Assembly: GCA_030528565.1 (NCBI GenBank)
Contig: JAUMYP010000024.1
Span: 1 to 34,251, forward strand
Length of the DNA: 34,251 nt
Direction of reading: 5' to 3'
Origin: Pseudomonadota bacterium
Lineage (GTDB): Bacteria; Pseudomonadota; Gammaproteobacteria; Xanthomonadales; Xanthomonadaceae
The notes beneath the pieces are model-generated. The model searched no databases, was not told the origin of the DNA, and saw nothing but the letters and a program-made list of their open reading frames with translations. The position numbers and the translations under genes were made by a program. Shown piece after piece: positions 17,345 through 26,136 of this stretch; the stretch's first letter is position 1, and each line of letters starts with the position of its first letter.

Positions 17345-18517
17345 ATGAAACAAACCCTGGCATTGCTGAAGCTCTTTGCAGGCATCCATATTGCCCGGCC
17401 GCGCGATGCCCTGCTGCTGGTGGCAGGCTTCATCCTGGCCGCAGCCACCTTGATGGTATTGCTGTCCATCCCGGCCGGACTTGAGCGCATAGGCCAGGGC
17501 ACCGGACATGACGATATTGCCCTTGTCAGCGGAGATACCGGCCTTGGCGAAGGCAGCAGCAACATCACCCCGGCACAGTTCAACCTGCTTTCGGTACTGC
17601 CACAAACCGCACGGGATGCCAGCGGCAAGCCAATCGCCAGCGGCCAATTGATACGCACAATCAAGCTGGAAAAAGCCGATGGCGAGAAATTCAGCATACA
17701 AGTCCGCGGGATAGATGCCATTGGCTGGCAATTGCTGGGCGGCGCGGCCATACAGGGCGATATCCCCAAAGAAGGTCGGCGTGAGTTTCTGGCCGGTTAT
17801 CTGGCGCGGCAACAGTTCCCCAAACTTGCCAGCAGCGACCGTTTGCCCATCCGCGGGCGCAGTTGGCGCCAGAAAGGGCAAATCAATCATGGCGGCAATC
17901 TGTGGGATTCTGAAATCTGGGCAGACTTGTCGGCCATGCAGGCCGCATTCCAGGCGCCGTCCAGTTATTCCGTGGCGCTCCTGAAGCTTGGGCAGCCCGG
18001 GGATTTGGATGCCCTCAATGCCGCAATACAGGCCGACCCGCGACTGGCCGGGCTGAAGGCGCACCGGCAAAGCGATTATTACCAGCGCCAAAGCGGCTGG
18101 CTGGGACGCATCATGACACGGGTGGCCTGGGGGGTTTCCCTGCTGCTGGGGGCAGGCGCGGCGCTTGCCATCGGCAATGCCCTGGGTACGGCGCTGGAGC
18201 GCCGCCGCCGTGAGGCTGGCACCCTGCGCGCACTGGGCTTTGCCAATGCCAGCATCGCGCTGGCCAGCCTCGCCGAAGTATTGCTGATGGCCGCCTTCAC
18301 CAGCCTTGCGGTATGGGGGCTGCTGTATCTGGCGCTCAATGGCCGCGAGTTTGGCACGTCCTCCGGCAACCATATGATTTTTGCGCAATTGCATCTGGGC
18401 TGGCAGGTGGGTCTGGCAGTACTGGGCTATACCCTGCTATTGGGATTGCTCGCGGCACTGCTGCCAATCCGCCGCTTGAGCTACGGCAAACTGATGGATG
18501 CCCTGCGCGCGGCATGA
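17345..18517 (+). CDS. FtsX/MacB-type ABC transporter permease, pair 1 second subunit
   Basis: 390 residues with the four-helix layout: helix about 23-45, periplasmic domain about 46-255, then helices about 258-283, 300-326 and 350-375. After helix two comes ERRRREAGTLRALGFANASI, the coupling region. It is plainly homologous to the permease at 21704: IQVRGIDAIGWQ against VQMRGISAAGWE, SEIWADLSAM against SELWADADAM, and REAGTLRALGF against QEIGTLRAIGF. It lacks the extra N-terminal helices of that protein. An AAGGA ribosome site precedes the ATG. It probably forms a heterodimeric channel with the preceding permease, by analogy with two-permease ABC systems. Confidence 0.87.
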   Translation: MKQTLALLKLFAGIHIARPRDALLLVAGFILAAATLMVLLSIPAGLERIGQGTGHDDIALVSGDTGLGEGSSNITPAQFNLLSVLPQTARDASGKPIASGQLIRTIKLEKADGEKFSIQVRGIDAIGWQLLGGAAIQGDIPKEGRREFLAGYLARQQFPKLASSDRLPIRGRSWRQKGQINHGGNLWDSEIWADLSAMQAAFQAPSSYSVALLKLGQPGDLDALNAAIQADPRLAGLKAHRQSDYYQRQSGWLGRIMTRVAWGVSLLLGAGAALAIGNALGTALERRRREAGTLRALGFANASIALASLAEVLLMAAFTSLAVWGLLYLALNGREFGTSSGNHMIFAQLHLGWQVGLAVLGYTLLLGLLAALLPIRRLSYGKLMDALRAA

Positions 18518-18583
18518 CCAGTGTCACTATGCCCCCCGATGCCTGTCCACTAAGCTTCCAGCCAACCGCCTGCCCCTATCGCC

Positions 18584-19819
18584 ATGAGCCACTCCGCTGA
18601 ACTTCTCAAGCAATTGCGTATCGAACGCCAGAGCGCGCCGCCACCGTCCCGGCGCTGGCCCTGGGTTGTGGCACTGCTGGTACTGGCGGCAGCTGCCGTG
18701 GCCGGTTTTTTCTGGTACCGCGCGCAGACAGCCGCGATTGCGGTAGAAACCGCCATCGCCCAGCCGCTGGATAACCCGGCCAGTGGCGGCACCACCTCCG
18801 TGCTGGATGCCTCCGGCTATGTGGTGGCGCGGCGCATGGCGACCGTCTCGGCCAAGGTGCCGGGGCGGGTGCTGGAAGTGCTGATTGAAGAAGGCCAGCA
18901 AGTGCTGGAAGGGCAGGTACTGGCGCGGCTTGACCCGGTGGATGCCGCGCAGCATCAGGCGCTGGCGCGCGCGCAACTGGCCGCCAGCCAGAGCCAGCTC
19001 GCCGGGCTGGAAGCGCAATTGCGCGAAGCCGAAGCCAATGCCAGCCGTTACCGCGAGCTGGCCGGGCAGCAACTGGTTTCCAGGTCGCAATACGAGGCTG
19101 CGCAAACCCAGCGCGACACCCTGCGGGCACAGCTTGCCAGCCAGCGGCGGCAAAACGAGGTCAGCCAGCGGCAACTGGCCATCGCCAACCAGGGGCTGGA
19201 CAATACCGTGGTGCGCGCACCGTTCTCCGGGGTGGTGATTGCCAAGGCCGCGCAGCCGGGCGAAATCGTCTCGCCAATGGCCGCAGGCGGCGGCTTTACC
19301 CGTACCGGCATCGGCACCATCGTCGATATGGATTCACTGGAAGTGGAAGTGGATGTCAACGAGGCGCATATCGGCCGGGTCACGCCGGGGATGCCGGTAG
19401 AGGCCATTCTCAATGCCTATCCGGACTGGCGCATCCCGGCAGAAGTCATCGCCATCATCCCCACCGCCGACCGCAGCAAGGCCACGGTCAAGGTACGCAT
19501 CCGCCTGAATGTGCGCGATACGCGCATCGTGCCGGACATGGGGGTGAAGGTGAGCTTTCTGGAAAAGCCCGCTACGCCCGATAGCCCGCGCCGCACAGGC
19601 ATGCTGCTGCCGGAGGCGGCGCTACGCAAGGACGGCGAGGCGGCATATGTTTTCCGCGTGGATGGCGAGCAGCGCGTCCGCAAGGTGCCGGTACAAACTG
19701 CGGCCACTGCCGAAGCCGGATATATCCGCGTGACGCAAGGACTCAATGCTGGCGATAGCGTGGTACTCAATGCCCCGGCTGGTCTGAAAGACGGCATGAA
19801 AATCCAATCCCCCCGCTGA
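18584..19819 (+). CDS. HlyD/MacA-type periplasmic adaptor of the ABC exporter
   Basis: A 411-residue membrane-fusion protein. One N-terminal membrane helix (about 26-46) anchors it in the inner membrane; a lipoyl-like half motif follows (VPGRVLEVLIEEGQQVLEGQ, about 91-110), then a long coiled-coil hairpin rich in Gln, Ala and Arg (about 115-205), the second lipoyl half (VVRAPFSGVVIAKAAQPGE, about 207-225), and beta-barrel and membrane-proximal domains to the end. Such adaptors bridge an ABC permease to a TolC-like outer-membrane channel. No TolC gene is present here, so a shared TolC would be used. The gene sits between the two permease pairs, 66 nt after the first pair and 29 nt before the ATPase. 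Confidence 0.9.
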   Translation: MSHSAELLKQLRIERQSAPPPSRRWPWVVALLVLAAAAVAGFFWYRAQTAAIAVETAIAQPLDNPASGGTTSVLDASGYVVARRMATVSAKVPGRVLEVLIEEGQQVLEGQVLARLDPVDAAQHQALARAQLAASQSQLAGLEAQLREAEANASRYRELAGQQLVSRSQYEAAQTQRDTLRAQLASQRRQNEVSQRQLAIANQGLDNTVVRAPFSGVVIAKAAQPGEIVSPMAAGGGFTRTGIGTIVDMDSLEVEVDVNEAHIGRVTPGMPVEAILNAYPDWRIPAEVIAIIPTADRSKATVKVRIRLNVRDTRIVPDMGVKVSFLEKPATPDSPRRTGMLLPEAALRKDGEAAYVFRVDGEQRVRKVPVQTAATAEAGYIRVTQGLNAGDSVVLNAPAGLKDGMKIQSPR

Positions 19820-19848
19820 ACCTGTATCCCTAATCTCAAGGAGCTGTC

Positions 19849-20523
19849 ATGAGCACACTGGTCTCCATCCGCAACCTGGCCAAGTCCTACCATCGCGGCG
19901 CGGAAACGGTCGAGGTACTGCATGACATCAGCCTCGACATTGCCGAGGGCGACTTTGTGGTGCTGATGGGGCCTTCCGGCTCGGGCAAGAGCACCTTGCT
20001 GAACCTGATTGGCGGGCTGGATACGCCCAGCCACGGCAGCATCGAAATCCACGGCCAGCGCATCGAAACCATGCGTGAAGCTGACCTGGCGCGCTGGCGC
20101 AGCGAGCATGTCGGCTTCGTGTTCCAGTTCTACAACCTGATGCCCACGCTCAGCGCGCAAAAGAATGTCGAGTTGCCATTGCTCCTGACCCGGCTTTCGG
20201 CCAGCCAGCGTCAGCGCAATGCCGATATTGCCCTGCAACTGGTCGGGCTGGCCGACCGCGCCAAGCACCGTCCGAACGAGCTTTCCGGCGGCCAGCAACA
20301 GCGGGTAGCCATTGCCCGCGCCATCGTCTCCGACCCGATGTTCCTGATTTGCGATGAACCCACCGGCGACCTTGACCGCCAGTCCGCCGAAGATGTGCTG
20401 AACCTTTTGCAGATGCTCAACCGCGAGCACGGCAAGACCATCATCATGGTCACCCATGACCCGAAGGCCGCCGAATACGCCCGGCGCGTGATTCATCTGG
20501 ACAAGGGCGTGCTGGTCAACTGA
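19849..20523 (+). CDS. MacB/LolD-type ABC transporter ATP-binding protein
   Basis: 224 residues, the usual length for a stand-alone LolD/MacB-type nucleotide-binding protein. Walker A is GPSGSGKST (41-49), the Q-loop Gln93 is in [12 protein letters not shown], the signature is LSGGQQQR (145-152), Walker B is [12 protein letters not shown] (165-176), and the switch His203 is in MVTHDP. It hydrolyses ATP to power the FtsX-type permeases. It is the only ATPase in a run with four permease subunits, so it must serve both pairs or one pair is silent. AAGGAG precedes the start. The nearest functional analogues are mechanotransmission exporters such as MacB, rather than importers. Confidence 0.94.
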   Translation: MSTLVSIRNLAKSYHRGAETVEVLHDISLDIAEGDFVVLMGPSGSGKSTLLNLIGGLDTPSHGSIEIHGQRIETMREADLARWRSEHVGFVFQFYNLMPTLSAQKNVELPLLLTRLSASQRQRNADIALQLVGLADRAKHRPNELSGGQQQRVAIARAIVSDPMFLICDEPTGDLDRQSAEDVLNLLQMLNREHGKTIIMVTHDPKAAEYARRVIHLDKGVLVN

Positions 20524-20538
20524 ACTGCCGGAGCTGCG

Positions 20539-21702
20539 ATGAAATACCTGCCACTCATCTGGGCTTCACTGTTTCGCAGCCGCCTGCGCACCTGGCTGAC
20601 GCTGCTCTCCATCGCCACGGCTTTCCTGCTGTTTGGCCTGCTTGATTCGGTACGCATCGCTTTCAATTCCGCAGGCAATAGCGTCGCCGGTGCCAAGCGT
20701 CTGGTGGTGCTGTCAAAAATTTCCATGACCCAGTTTCTGCCGCTGGCGCTGGAATCACGCATCGCGCAAGTGCCGGGAGTGGGAAAGCTCAGCCATTCCA
20801 CCTGGTTCGGTGGCGTGTATCAGGACAATAGCCGGTTTTTCCCGAGTTTCTCGGTCAAACGCAATTTTCTCGACCTCTACCCGGAGTTCCAATTGCCCGC
20901 CGCCGAGCGCGAAAACTGGCTCGCCAGCCGCGATGGCGCGCTGGTGGGCCGCGCCCTGGCCGAGCGTCATGGCTGGAAGGTGGGCGATGTGATTCCACTC
21001 AAGGCCACCATCTTTCCGCAAAAGGACGGCAGCAATGCCTGGCCGCTGAAGCTCGCCGGTATCTTCAGCATCAACGACGAGAAACGCCGCAACGAGGAAA
21101 ACCAGCTCTGGCTGCACTGGGAGTACTTCGACGAGGCCAACCAGTACGTCAACGGCCAGGTCGGCATCTATGTGGTGGAACTCGCTCCCGGCGCCGATGC
21201 TGCCCAGGTGGCGCGCGCCATCGACCAGCTCAGCGCCAATTCCGCGCACGAAACCAAGACCCAGACCGAGCAGGCCTTCAACCAGGAATTCGTCAAGCAA
21301 TTCGCCGATGTCGGCATGATAGTCAGCGCCATCATGGCGGCGGTGTTTTTCACCCTGGTGATTCTCACCGGCAATACCATCAGCCAGTCGGTACGCGAGC
21401 GCACGCCTGAGCTTGCGGTGATGAAAACCCTGGGCTTTACCCGCCGCACCCTGCTGTGGCTGCTGCTGGCCGAGGCGCTGCTGCTCATCAGCCTTGGCGG
21501 CCTGCTCGGGCTTGGCCTTGCCAATTTTTCCATCGAAGCCATCAGCCGCGCCAGCCAGGGCATGGTGCAGATGGGCCAGCTCCAGCCACACACCTGGCTC
21601 ACCGGCCTTGGACTGATGCTGCTGATGGCGCTCGCGGTCGGGCTGCTACCGGCGCTGCGTGGCATGCGTATCCATATCGTTGATGCTTTGGCCGGACGCT
21701 GA
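20539..21702 (+). CDS. FtsX/MacB-type ABC transporter permease, pair 2 first subunit
   Basis: 387 residues: membrane helix about 17-40, a periplasmic MacB-like domain (41-250), then helices about 258-282, 308-335 and 350-375. Landmarks are the domain entry LRTWLTLLSIATAFLLFGLL and the coupling stretch RERTPELAVMKTLGFTRRTL after helix two. GGAG lies about 5-8 nt before the ATG. It follows the ATPase by 15 nt and precedes the second subunit by 1 nt, so this pair is the one most tightly linked to the ATPase. Confidence 0.9.
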   Translation: MKYLPLIWASLFRSRLRTWLTLLSIATAFLLFGLLDSVRIAFNSAGNSVAGAKRLVVLSKISMTQFLPLALESRIAQVPGVGKLSHSTWFGGVYQDNSRFFPSFSVKRNFLDLYPEFQLPAAERENWLASRDGALVGRALAERHGWKVGDVIPLKATIFPQKDGSNAWPLKLAGIFSINDEKRRNEENQLWLHWEYFDEANQYVNGQVGIYVVELAPGADAAQVARAIDQLSANSAHETKTQTEQAFNQEFVKQFADVGMIVSAIMAAVFFTLVILTGNTISQSVRERTPELAVMKTLGFTRRTLLWLLLAEALLLISLGGLLGLGLANFSIEAISRASQGMVQMGQLQPHTWLTGLGLMLLMALAVGLLPALRGMRIHIVDALAGR

Positions 21703-21703
21703 C

Positions 21704-23020
21704 ATGAACCGCCTTAAAAAGATGAGCCGCACCCTGGGTTTCTGGCTGCTGACCGGACTGCTGGCTGGCCTGTGGATGGCCCTGCCCTGGCAGGCACTGC
21801 TGCTACTGCCGGTGCTCATTGCCTTGTGGCTGGGGCTTGGCCGCAGCGGACAACTGGCGCTGGCCGTGCTGCGCATGGGGCTTGCCGGGCTGCCACAACG
21901 CTGGGGCGCGGCGCTGGTGATTGTCATCGGCATCGCCGGCGTTACCGGCGTCTTGACCGCGATGCTGGCGATGGGCACGGGCTTTGCCAGCACGCTCAAA
22001 CGCACCGGCAGCGATAGCACGGTGATTTTGCTGCGCGGCGGCTCGCAGACCGAAATCAACTCGGTCATCACCCGCGAACAGGCGCAGCTGGCGGCCCTGC
22101 TGCCGGGCATCGCCCGCAACGCCCAGGGGCGGCCCATGGTGTCGCCGGAAATCACCCAGGTCATCGCCCTGCCCAGCCGCGATGGCAGCGGCGATGCCAA
22201 TGTGCAGATGCGCGGCATCAGCGCCGCAGGCTGGGAAATCCGCCCGCACTTGCGCATCATCGCCGGGCGCAGCTTCACCCCCGGCAAGCAGGAACTGGTA
22301 GTCGGCCAGGGCGCGGCGCGGCAATTCGCGCATAGCGCCATCGGCGATACCCTGCGCATCGCCGGGCAGTCCTGGACGGTGGTCGGGCATTTCGCCAGCG
22401 ATGATGCCCACGAATCGGAACTCTGGGCCGATGCCGATGCCATGGGCGAGCTGAACCGCTACGGCATCTGGCAGGCGGTGATGCTGCGCCTTGTGCACCC
22501 GGAAATGCTGGAGCCCTTGCGTCAGGCACTGGCTGCCGACCCGCGCCTGAAACTCGATGCCGAAACCACCCTGCACCACTACGGCAAACAGTCCGAACAG
22601 CTCAAGACCCTGCTGGATGTGCTCGGCCGCATCATCGGCGCGATTATGGCGGTGGGCGCGGTGTTCGGCGCGCTGAACTCGATGTATGCCGTGGTGGCCG
22701 GTCGCCGCCAGGAAATCGGCACGCTGCGCGCCATCGGCTTTCCGCCCTTCCCGGTGGTGGCTGCGGTGATGCTGGAAACCCTGCTGCTGGCGCTCCTCGG
22801 CGGCCTGCTGGGCGGCTGCATCGCCTGGCTGCTGTTCAATGGCTATAGCGTCAACACACTGGGGCGCAACTTCAGCCAGGTGGTATTCCAGTTCCAGGTC
22901 ACGCCCGGCCTGCTGCTCACCGGCCTGCACTGGGCGCTCGGCATCGGCCTTGTCGGCGGCCTGCTGCCGGCACTGCGCGCTGCGCGCATGCCCATTACCG
23001 AAGCCTTGCGCACCGGGTAA
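21704..23020 (+). CDS. FtsX/MacB-type ABC transporter permease, pair 2 second subunit, with N-terminal extension
   Basis: 438 residues from the ATG at 21704, one base after the preceding stop. A longer frame from 21659 would run back into the previous gene and is not preferred. Unlike its paralogue at 17345, it has about 60 extra N-terminal residues that form one or two hydrophobic helices (about 10-46) before the usual first helix (about 64-90). The rest is standard: periplasmic domain to about 300, then helices about 305-330, 350-375 and 400-425, with the coupling sequence RRQEIGTLRAIGFPPFP. It is the last gene of the run and is followed by the ettA promoter. Confidence 0.9.
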   Translation: MNRLKKMSRTLGFWLLTGLLAGLWMALPWQALLLLPVLIALWLGLGRSGQLALAVLRMGLAGLPQRWGAALVIVIGIAGVTGVLTAMLAMGTGFASTLKRTGSDSTVILLRGGSQTEINSVITREQAQLAALLPGIARNAQGRPMVSPEITQVIALPSRDGSGDANVQMRGISAAGWEIRPHLRIIAGRSFTPGKQELVVGQGAARQFAHSAIGDTLRIAGQSWTVVGHFASDDAHESELWADADAMGELNRYGIWQAVMLRLVHPEMLEPLRQALAADPRLKLDAETTLHHYGKQSEQLKTLLDVLGRIIGAIMAVGAVFGALNSMYAVVAGRRQEIGTLRAIGFPPFPVVAAVMLETLLLALLGGLLGGCIAWLLFNGYSVNTLGRNFSQVVFQFQVTPGLLLTGLHWALGIGLVGGLLPALRAARMPITEALRTG

Positions 23021-23037
23021 GTCCGGTAACGCTCGCC

Positions 23038-23043
23038 TATAAT
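23038..23043 (+). promoter_or_regulatory. Consensus -10 of the ettA promoter
   Basis: A perfect TATAAT lies 17 nt after the preceding permease stop. No good -35 was found at the expected distance. Transcription would start near 23050, giving a leader of about 40 nt. Confidence 0.5.
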
Positions 23044-23051
23044 GCCCGCCT

Positions 23052-23067
23052 CGCCCCCCACCGGGGG
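23052..23067 (+). other. GC-rich hairpin in the ettA leader
   Basis: A 6-bp GC stem (GCCCCC with GGGGGC) around a CACC loop lies between the TATAAT box and the ettA start. It has no clean run of T after it, so it is a weak terminator at best; it could end read-through from the permease run or form a structured leader. Confidence 0.35.
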
Positions 23068-23089
23068 CTTCACGCTTTACAGGTCATCC

Positions 23090-24754
23090 ATGTCCTCGCA
23101 ATACATCTACACCATGAACCGGGTGTCCAAGGTGGTGCCGCCCAAGCGGCAAATCATCAAGGACATCTCGCTCTCCTTCTTTCCCGGCGCGAAAATCGGC
23201 CTGCTCGGCCTGAACGGCGCGGGCAAATCCACCGTGCTGAAAATCATGGCCGGGGTGGATACCGACTTTGAAGGCGAAGCCCGCCCGCAACCCGGCATCA
23301 AGGTCGGCTATCTGCCGCAGGAGCCGCAGCTCGACCCGGAACACACCGTGCGTCAGGCAGTGGAAGAAGGCGTGGGCGAAGTGCTGCAAGCCCAGGCCGC
23401 GCTGGAGGCGGTGTACGCCGCCTATGCCGAAGAAGGCGCAGACTTTGATGCGCTTGCCAAGGAACAGGAGCGACTTGAGGCCATCCTCGCCTCGGGCGAT
23501 GCCCACACCCTGGAGCAGCAGCTGGAAGTCGCCGCCGATGCGCTGCGCCTGCCGCCCTGGGATGCCAAGGTCGGCAACCTCTCCGGTGGCGAAAAGCGCC
23601 GCGTGGCGCTGTGCCGGCTGCTGTTGCAAAAGCCGGACATGCTGCTGCTGGACGAACCCACCAACCACCTGGATGCCGAATCGGTGGAATGGCTGGAGCA
23701 GTTCCTGCAACGCTATCCCGGCACCGTGGTGGCGGTCACCCACGACCGCTACTTCCTCGACAACGCCGCCGAGTGGATTCTGGAACTCGACCGCGGCCGC
23801 GGCATCCCGTGGAAGGGCAACTACACCGAATGGCTGGTGCAGAAGGACGAGCGCCTGAAGCAGGAAGAAAATCAGGAAAAAGCCCGCCAGAAAGCCATCC
23901 AGAAAGAACTGGAATGGTCGCGGCAGAATGCCAAGGGCGGCCGCAGCAAGGGCAAGGCACGTCTGGCGCGGCTGGAGGAGCTGCAATCGCAGGAATACCA
24001 GAAGCGCAACGAAACCAACGAAATCTTCATCCCGCCGGGTGAGCGCCTGGGCAACTCGGTCATCGAATTCAAGAACGTCAGCAAGAAATTCGGCGACCGC
24101 CTGCTTATCGACAATCTCTCGATGATTGTCCCGCCCGGCGCCATCGTCGGCATCATCGGCCCCAACGGCGCGGGCAAGTCCACCCTGTTCAAGATGATTA
24201 CCGGCCAGGAAAAACCCGATTCCGGCGAAATCATCATCGGCCCAACGGTAAAGCTTTCCTATGTGGACCAGAGCCGCGACAAGCTCGAAGGCAACCACAA
24301 CGTGTTCCAGGAAATCTCCGGCGGCCTCGATATCCTCAACATCAATGGCGTGGAAATCCAGTCGCGCGCTTACATTGGCCGCTTCAACTTCAAGGGCCAG
24401 GACCAGCAGAAACTGGTCGGCACCCTCTCCGGCGGCGAGCGCGGCCGCCTGCACATGGCCAAAACCCTGCTGCAAGGAGGCAATGTGCTGCTCCTGGACG
24501 AACCCTCCAACGACCTCGACATCGAAACCCTGCGCGCGCTGGAAGATGCCCTCCTGGAATTCCCCGGCAATACCTTCGTCATCAGCCACGACCGCTGGTT
24601 CCTCGACCGTATCGCCACCCATATCCTCGCCTTCGAAGGCGACAGCCACGTGGAATTCTTCCAGGGCAACTACCGCGAATACGAGGAAGACAAGAAACGC
24701 CGCATGGGCGATGACGCCGCCCCCAAACGCCTGCGCTTCAAGGCGTTGAAGTAA
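23090..24754 (+). CDS. ettA: EttA, energy-dependent translational throttle ATPase (ABC-F)
   Basis: A 554-residue ABC-F protein with the E. coli length. Two nucleotide-binding domains are present: Walker A GLNGAGKST (40-48) with LSGGEKRR and LLLDEPTNHLD in the first, and GPNGAGKST with LSGGERGR and LLLDEPSNDLD in the second. Between them lies the charged interdomain linker (about 240-310). The N-terminal YIYTMNRVSKVVPPKR and SLSFFPGAKIG are characteristic of EttA. It binds the ribosomal E site and gates entry into elongation according to the ATP/ADP ratio. I reject a start 16 codons upstream, because it lies in the leader hairpin. A strong terminator follows. Confidence 0.97.
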   Translation: MSSQYIYTMNRVSKVVPPKRQIIKDISLSFFPGAKIGLLGLNGAGKSTVLKIMAGVDTDFEGEARPQPGIKVGYLPQEPQLDPEHTVRQAVEEGVGEVLQAQAALEAVYAAYAEEGADFDALAKEQERLEAILASGDAHTLEQQLEVAADALRLPPWDAKVGNLSGGEKRRVALCRLLLQKPDMLLLDEPTNHLDAESVEWLEQFLQRYPGTVVAVTHDRYFLDNAAEWILELDRGRGIPWKGNYTEWLVQKDERLKQEENQEKARQKAIQKELEWSRQNAKGGRSKGKARLARLEELQSQEYQKRNETNEIFIPPGERLGNSVIEFKNVSKKFGDRLLIDNLSMIVPPGAIVGIIGPNGAGKSTLFKMITGQEKPDSGEIIIGPTVKLSYVDQSRDKLEGNHNVFQEISGGLDILNINGVEIQSRAYIGRFNFKGQDQQKLVGTLSGGERGRLHMAKTLLQGGNVLLLDEPSNDLDIETLRALEDALLEFPGNTFVISHDRWFLDRIATHILAFEGDSHVEFFQGNYREYEEDKKRRMGDDAAPKRLRFKALK

Positions 24755-24756
24755 GC
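24731..24756 (+). repeat. Left copy of an imperfect direct repeat (ettA 3' end)
   Basis: This 26-nt stretch covers the last codons of ettA (Leu-Arg-Phe-Lys-Ala-Leu-Lys-stop). It matches 26175-26200 at 21 of 26 positions in direct orientation. The two copies flank the AT-rich tract. Confidence 0.5.
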
Positions 24757-24775
24757 GCAAACGTGCTTCACACAC

Positions 24776-24804
24776 AACAAGGCCGCCCCAAAGGCGGCCT
24801 TGTT
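24776..24804 (+). terminator. Rho-independent terminator of ettA
   Basis: A perfect 12-bp stem (24776-24787 with 24793-24804) encloses the loop CCAAA. The stem ends in AACAA on one side and TTGTT on the other, so it can act in both directions. It lies about 20 nt after the ettA stop. Confidence 0.85.
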
Positions 24805-24862
24805 GCTGTCGTGCCGAATGTTGTATACAGCGCCAGATATGGAGCCGCAGCCCTCCACTTCA

Positions 24863-24882
24863 AGTAGCCAAGGAAGGCTACT
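24863..24882 (-). terminator. Possible terminator hairpin of the orphan gene at 24891
   Basis: A 7-bp stem (AGTAGCC with GGCTACT) and a 6-nt loop lie just past the stop of the minus-strand gene. There is no T run after it, so terminator function is weakly supported. Confidence 0.3.
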
Positions 24883-24890
24883 CCATAAAT

Positions 24891-25547
24891 TTAGTTTTTA
24901 TCAAACAAATCCATAACTCTCTTGACACCTTCAAACAAACCATCCGCATTTATATGCGAACCCGTTGACGCCCATTCAGAACCGGCAAGCTTGCCATCCC
25001 GATAATAGTAAAACTTTCCTTGATACTCAGTATGTTTAATTAAACCAAAACCACCATCGGAAACAGTAAAATAAACATCAGCCACATATGGGCGCATACC
25101 ATCGCCCCCATCAGCATTAATATCATAACGCCGCAAAATGATGCCACGCAAATTTTGACGTGTTTGCCGAGGAAGCCATTTGACAACCTGCTCCCGCATA
25201 TCACTCTCCAAATGGCTTCCAATTTTTTCCTTCACTGCACGCTGCTCAATCGCGACGCACTGATGAAATCCAGGCAAATCCGATACCTTGAAGGATTTTT
25301 CTTTTCCACCCAAAAAATTCGGAAGACTCCCCCACACGTACTTATCCCACATGTACTCATAACGTTTGGAAATCAACACATCCGTCTTACATGAACAATA
25401 TTGTTCTTTTGATGACACATCCAAGTAGGCAAATCCATTTATACATCTATCATATACATTGGGCGCTTCAGAAAAACGACCCCCTATCTCCACAAGTCCC
25501 ACAAAACAAGACAACCAAACAACCAAAAAAAAGACAATAAACCTCAT
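24891..25547 (-). CDS. Protein of unknown function, secreted or membrane-anchored
   Basis: 218 residues starting at an ATG with a good GGGAGG ribosome site 7 nt upstream. The first 19 residues form a hydrophobic helix with one Arg before it, so it is exported or anchored; no lipobox or clear cleavage site is seen. The mature part holds several cysteines (DRCINGF, YCSCKTD and FHQCVAI) and a late segment rich in Tyr and Gly (VYFTVSDGGFGL, YQGKFYYYRDGK). I recognise no family. Codon use is AT-rich, unlike its neighbours, which suggests recent acquisition. It points toward ettA and is followed by a weak hairpin. Confidence 0.7.
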   Translation of the reverse strand: MRFIVFFLVVWLSCFVGLVEIGGRFSEAPNVYDRCINGFAYLDVSSKEQYCSCKTDVLISKRYEYMWDKYVWGSLPNFLGGKEKSFKVSDLPGFHQCVAIEQRAVKEKIGSHLESDMREQVVKWLPRQTRQNLRGIILRRYDINADGGDGMRPYVADVYFTVSDGGFGLIKHTEYQGKFYYYRDGKLAGSEWASTGSHINADGLFEGVKRVMDLFDKN

Positions 25548-25780
25548 ATCTCAACCTCCCAACAAGCCAATGAAAACAACTTAAGCAAGTTAAATCTAAT
25601 CTGGCTTTTTTAAAATATGGAAAATCATGGATTTGACGTAAAATTCTTCAGCCACCCCCTCCACACCTAAATAACTTTAAATAAAACCCAAGCCAAGCTC
25701 GATGGCGCACTGATTAACACCACAGCCTTCAGGTCTCATATAATATATTTCCCACTACCAACTTTACGCACCTCACGCAG

Positions 25781-25812
25781 CGAGCCATGGCCGCACCAAG
25801 AACCTTGGCTCG
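25781..25812 (-). terminator. Possible hairpin after the small membrane protein gene
   Basis: Arms 25781-25790 and 25803-25812 pair over 10 bp with one mismatch (CGAGCCATGG with CCTTGGCTCG). It lies 6 nt past the stop of the minus-strand gene ending at 25819. No T run is present. Confidence 0.3.
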
Positions 25813-25818
25813 AATCAT

Positions 25819-26136
25819 TTAGAGACCCATAAAATATAAAATCGCACAAATAACCAAGAGAGAAACCAAAATTACAAAAAAAGTTACCCAGATAAATGCG
25901 TAAAGAAATGGCGCCGTAAAGTATAAAACCACTGCCACCAGCAAAGCAGGAATCCAACCAAACACCAAACCAAAAAAATTAAAGGCAACAACAGCCGCCA
26001 CCCAAGTGGCAAAGAATGAAAAAATTGCCGTACCCCACGCCCCATGCATCAAAGGGTTATCTTTTTCATCACTCACACCCCACCCCCAATCTTTTTTAAG
26101 ACTTGTTAATCTTACCAAAAACTCACCTATTCGCAA
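25819..26136 (-). CDS. Small membrane protein of unknown function
   Basis: Up to 105 residues, with an N-terminal polar part and three hydrophobic helices (about 34-57, 59-80 and 84-104). The first codon of the open frame is TTG at 26136 and lacks a ribosome site. An internal GTG (residue 21, VSDEKDN) preceded by a G-rich run, or the ATG at residue 30, may be the real start. No family is recognised. Base composition is AT-rich like the neighbour at 24891. The hydrophobic pattern and absence of stops support a real gene moderately. Confidence 0.5.
   Translation of the reverse strand: MRIGEFLVRLTSLKKDWGWGVSDEKDNPLMHGAWGTAIFSFFATWVAAVVAFNFFGLVFGWIPALLVAVVLYFTAPFLYAFIWVTFFVILVSLLVICAILYFMGL

Noticed and set aside
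17129-18394. Minus-strand open frame of 421 codons
   Set aside because: It lies antisense to two permeases with well-predicted membrane helices, and it has no domain of its own.
23084-24775. Minus-strand open frame of 563 codons
   Set aside because: It is an exact antisense shadow of ettA, with a repetitive Phe/Leu/Val/Gln-rich product.
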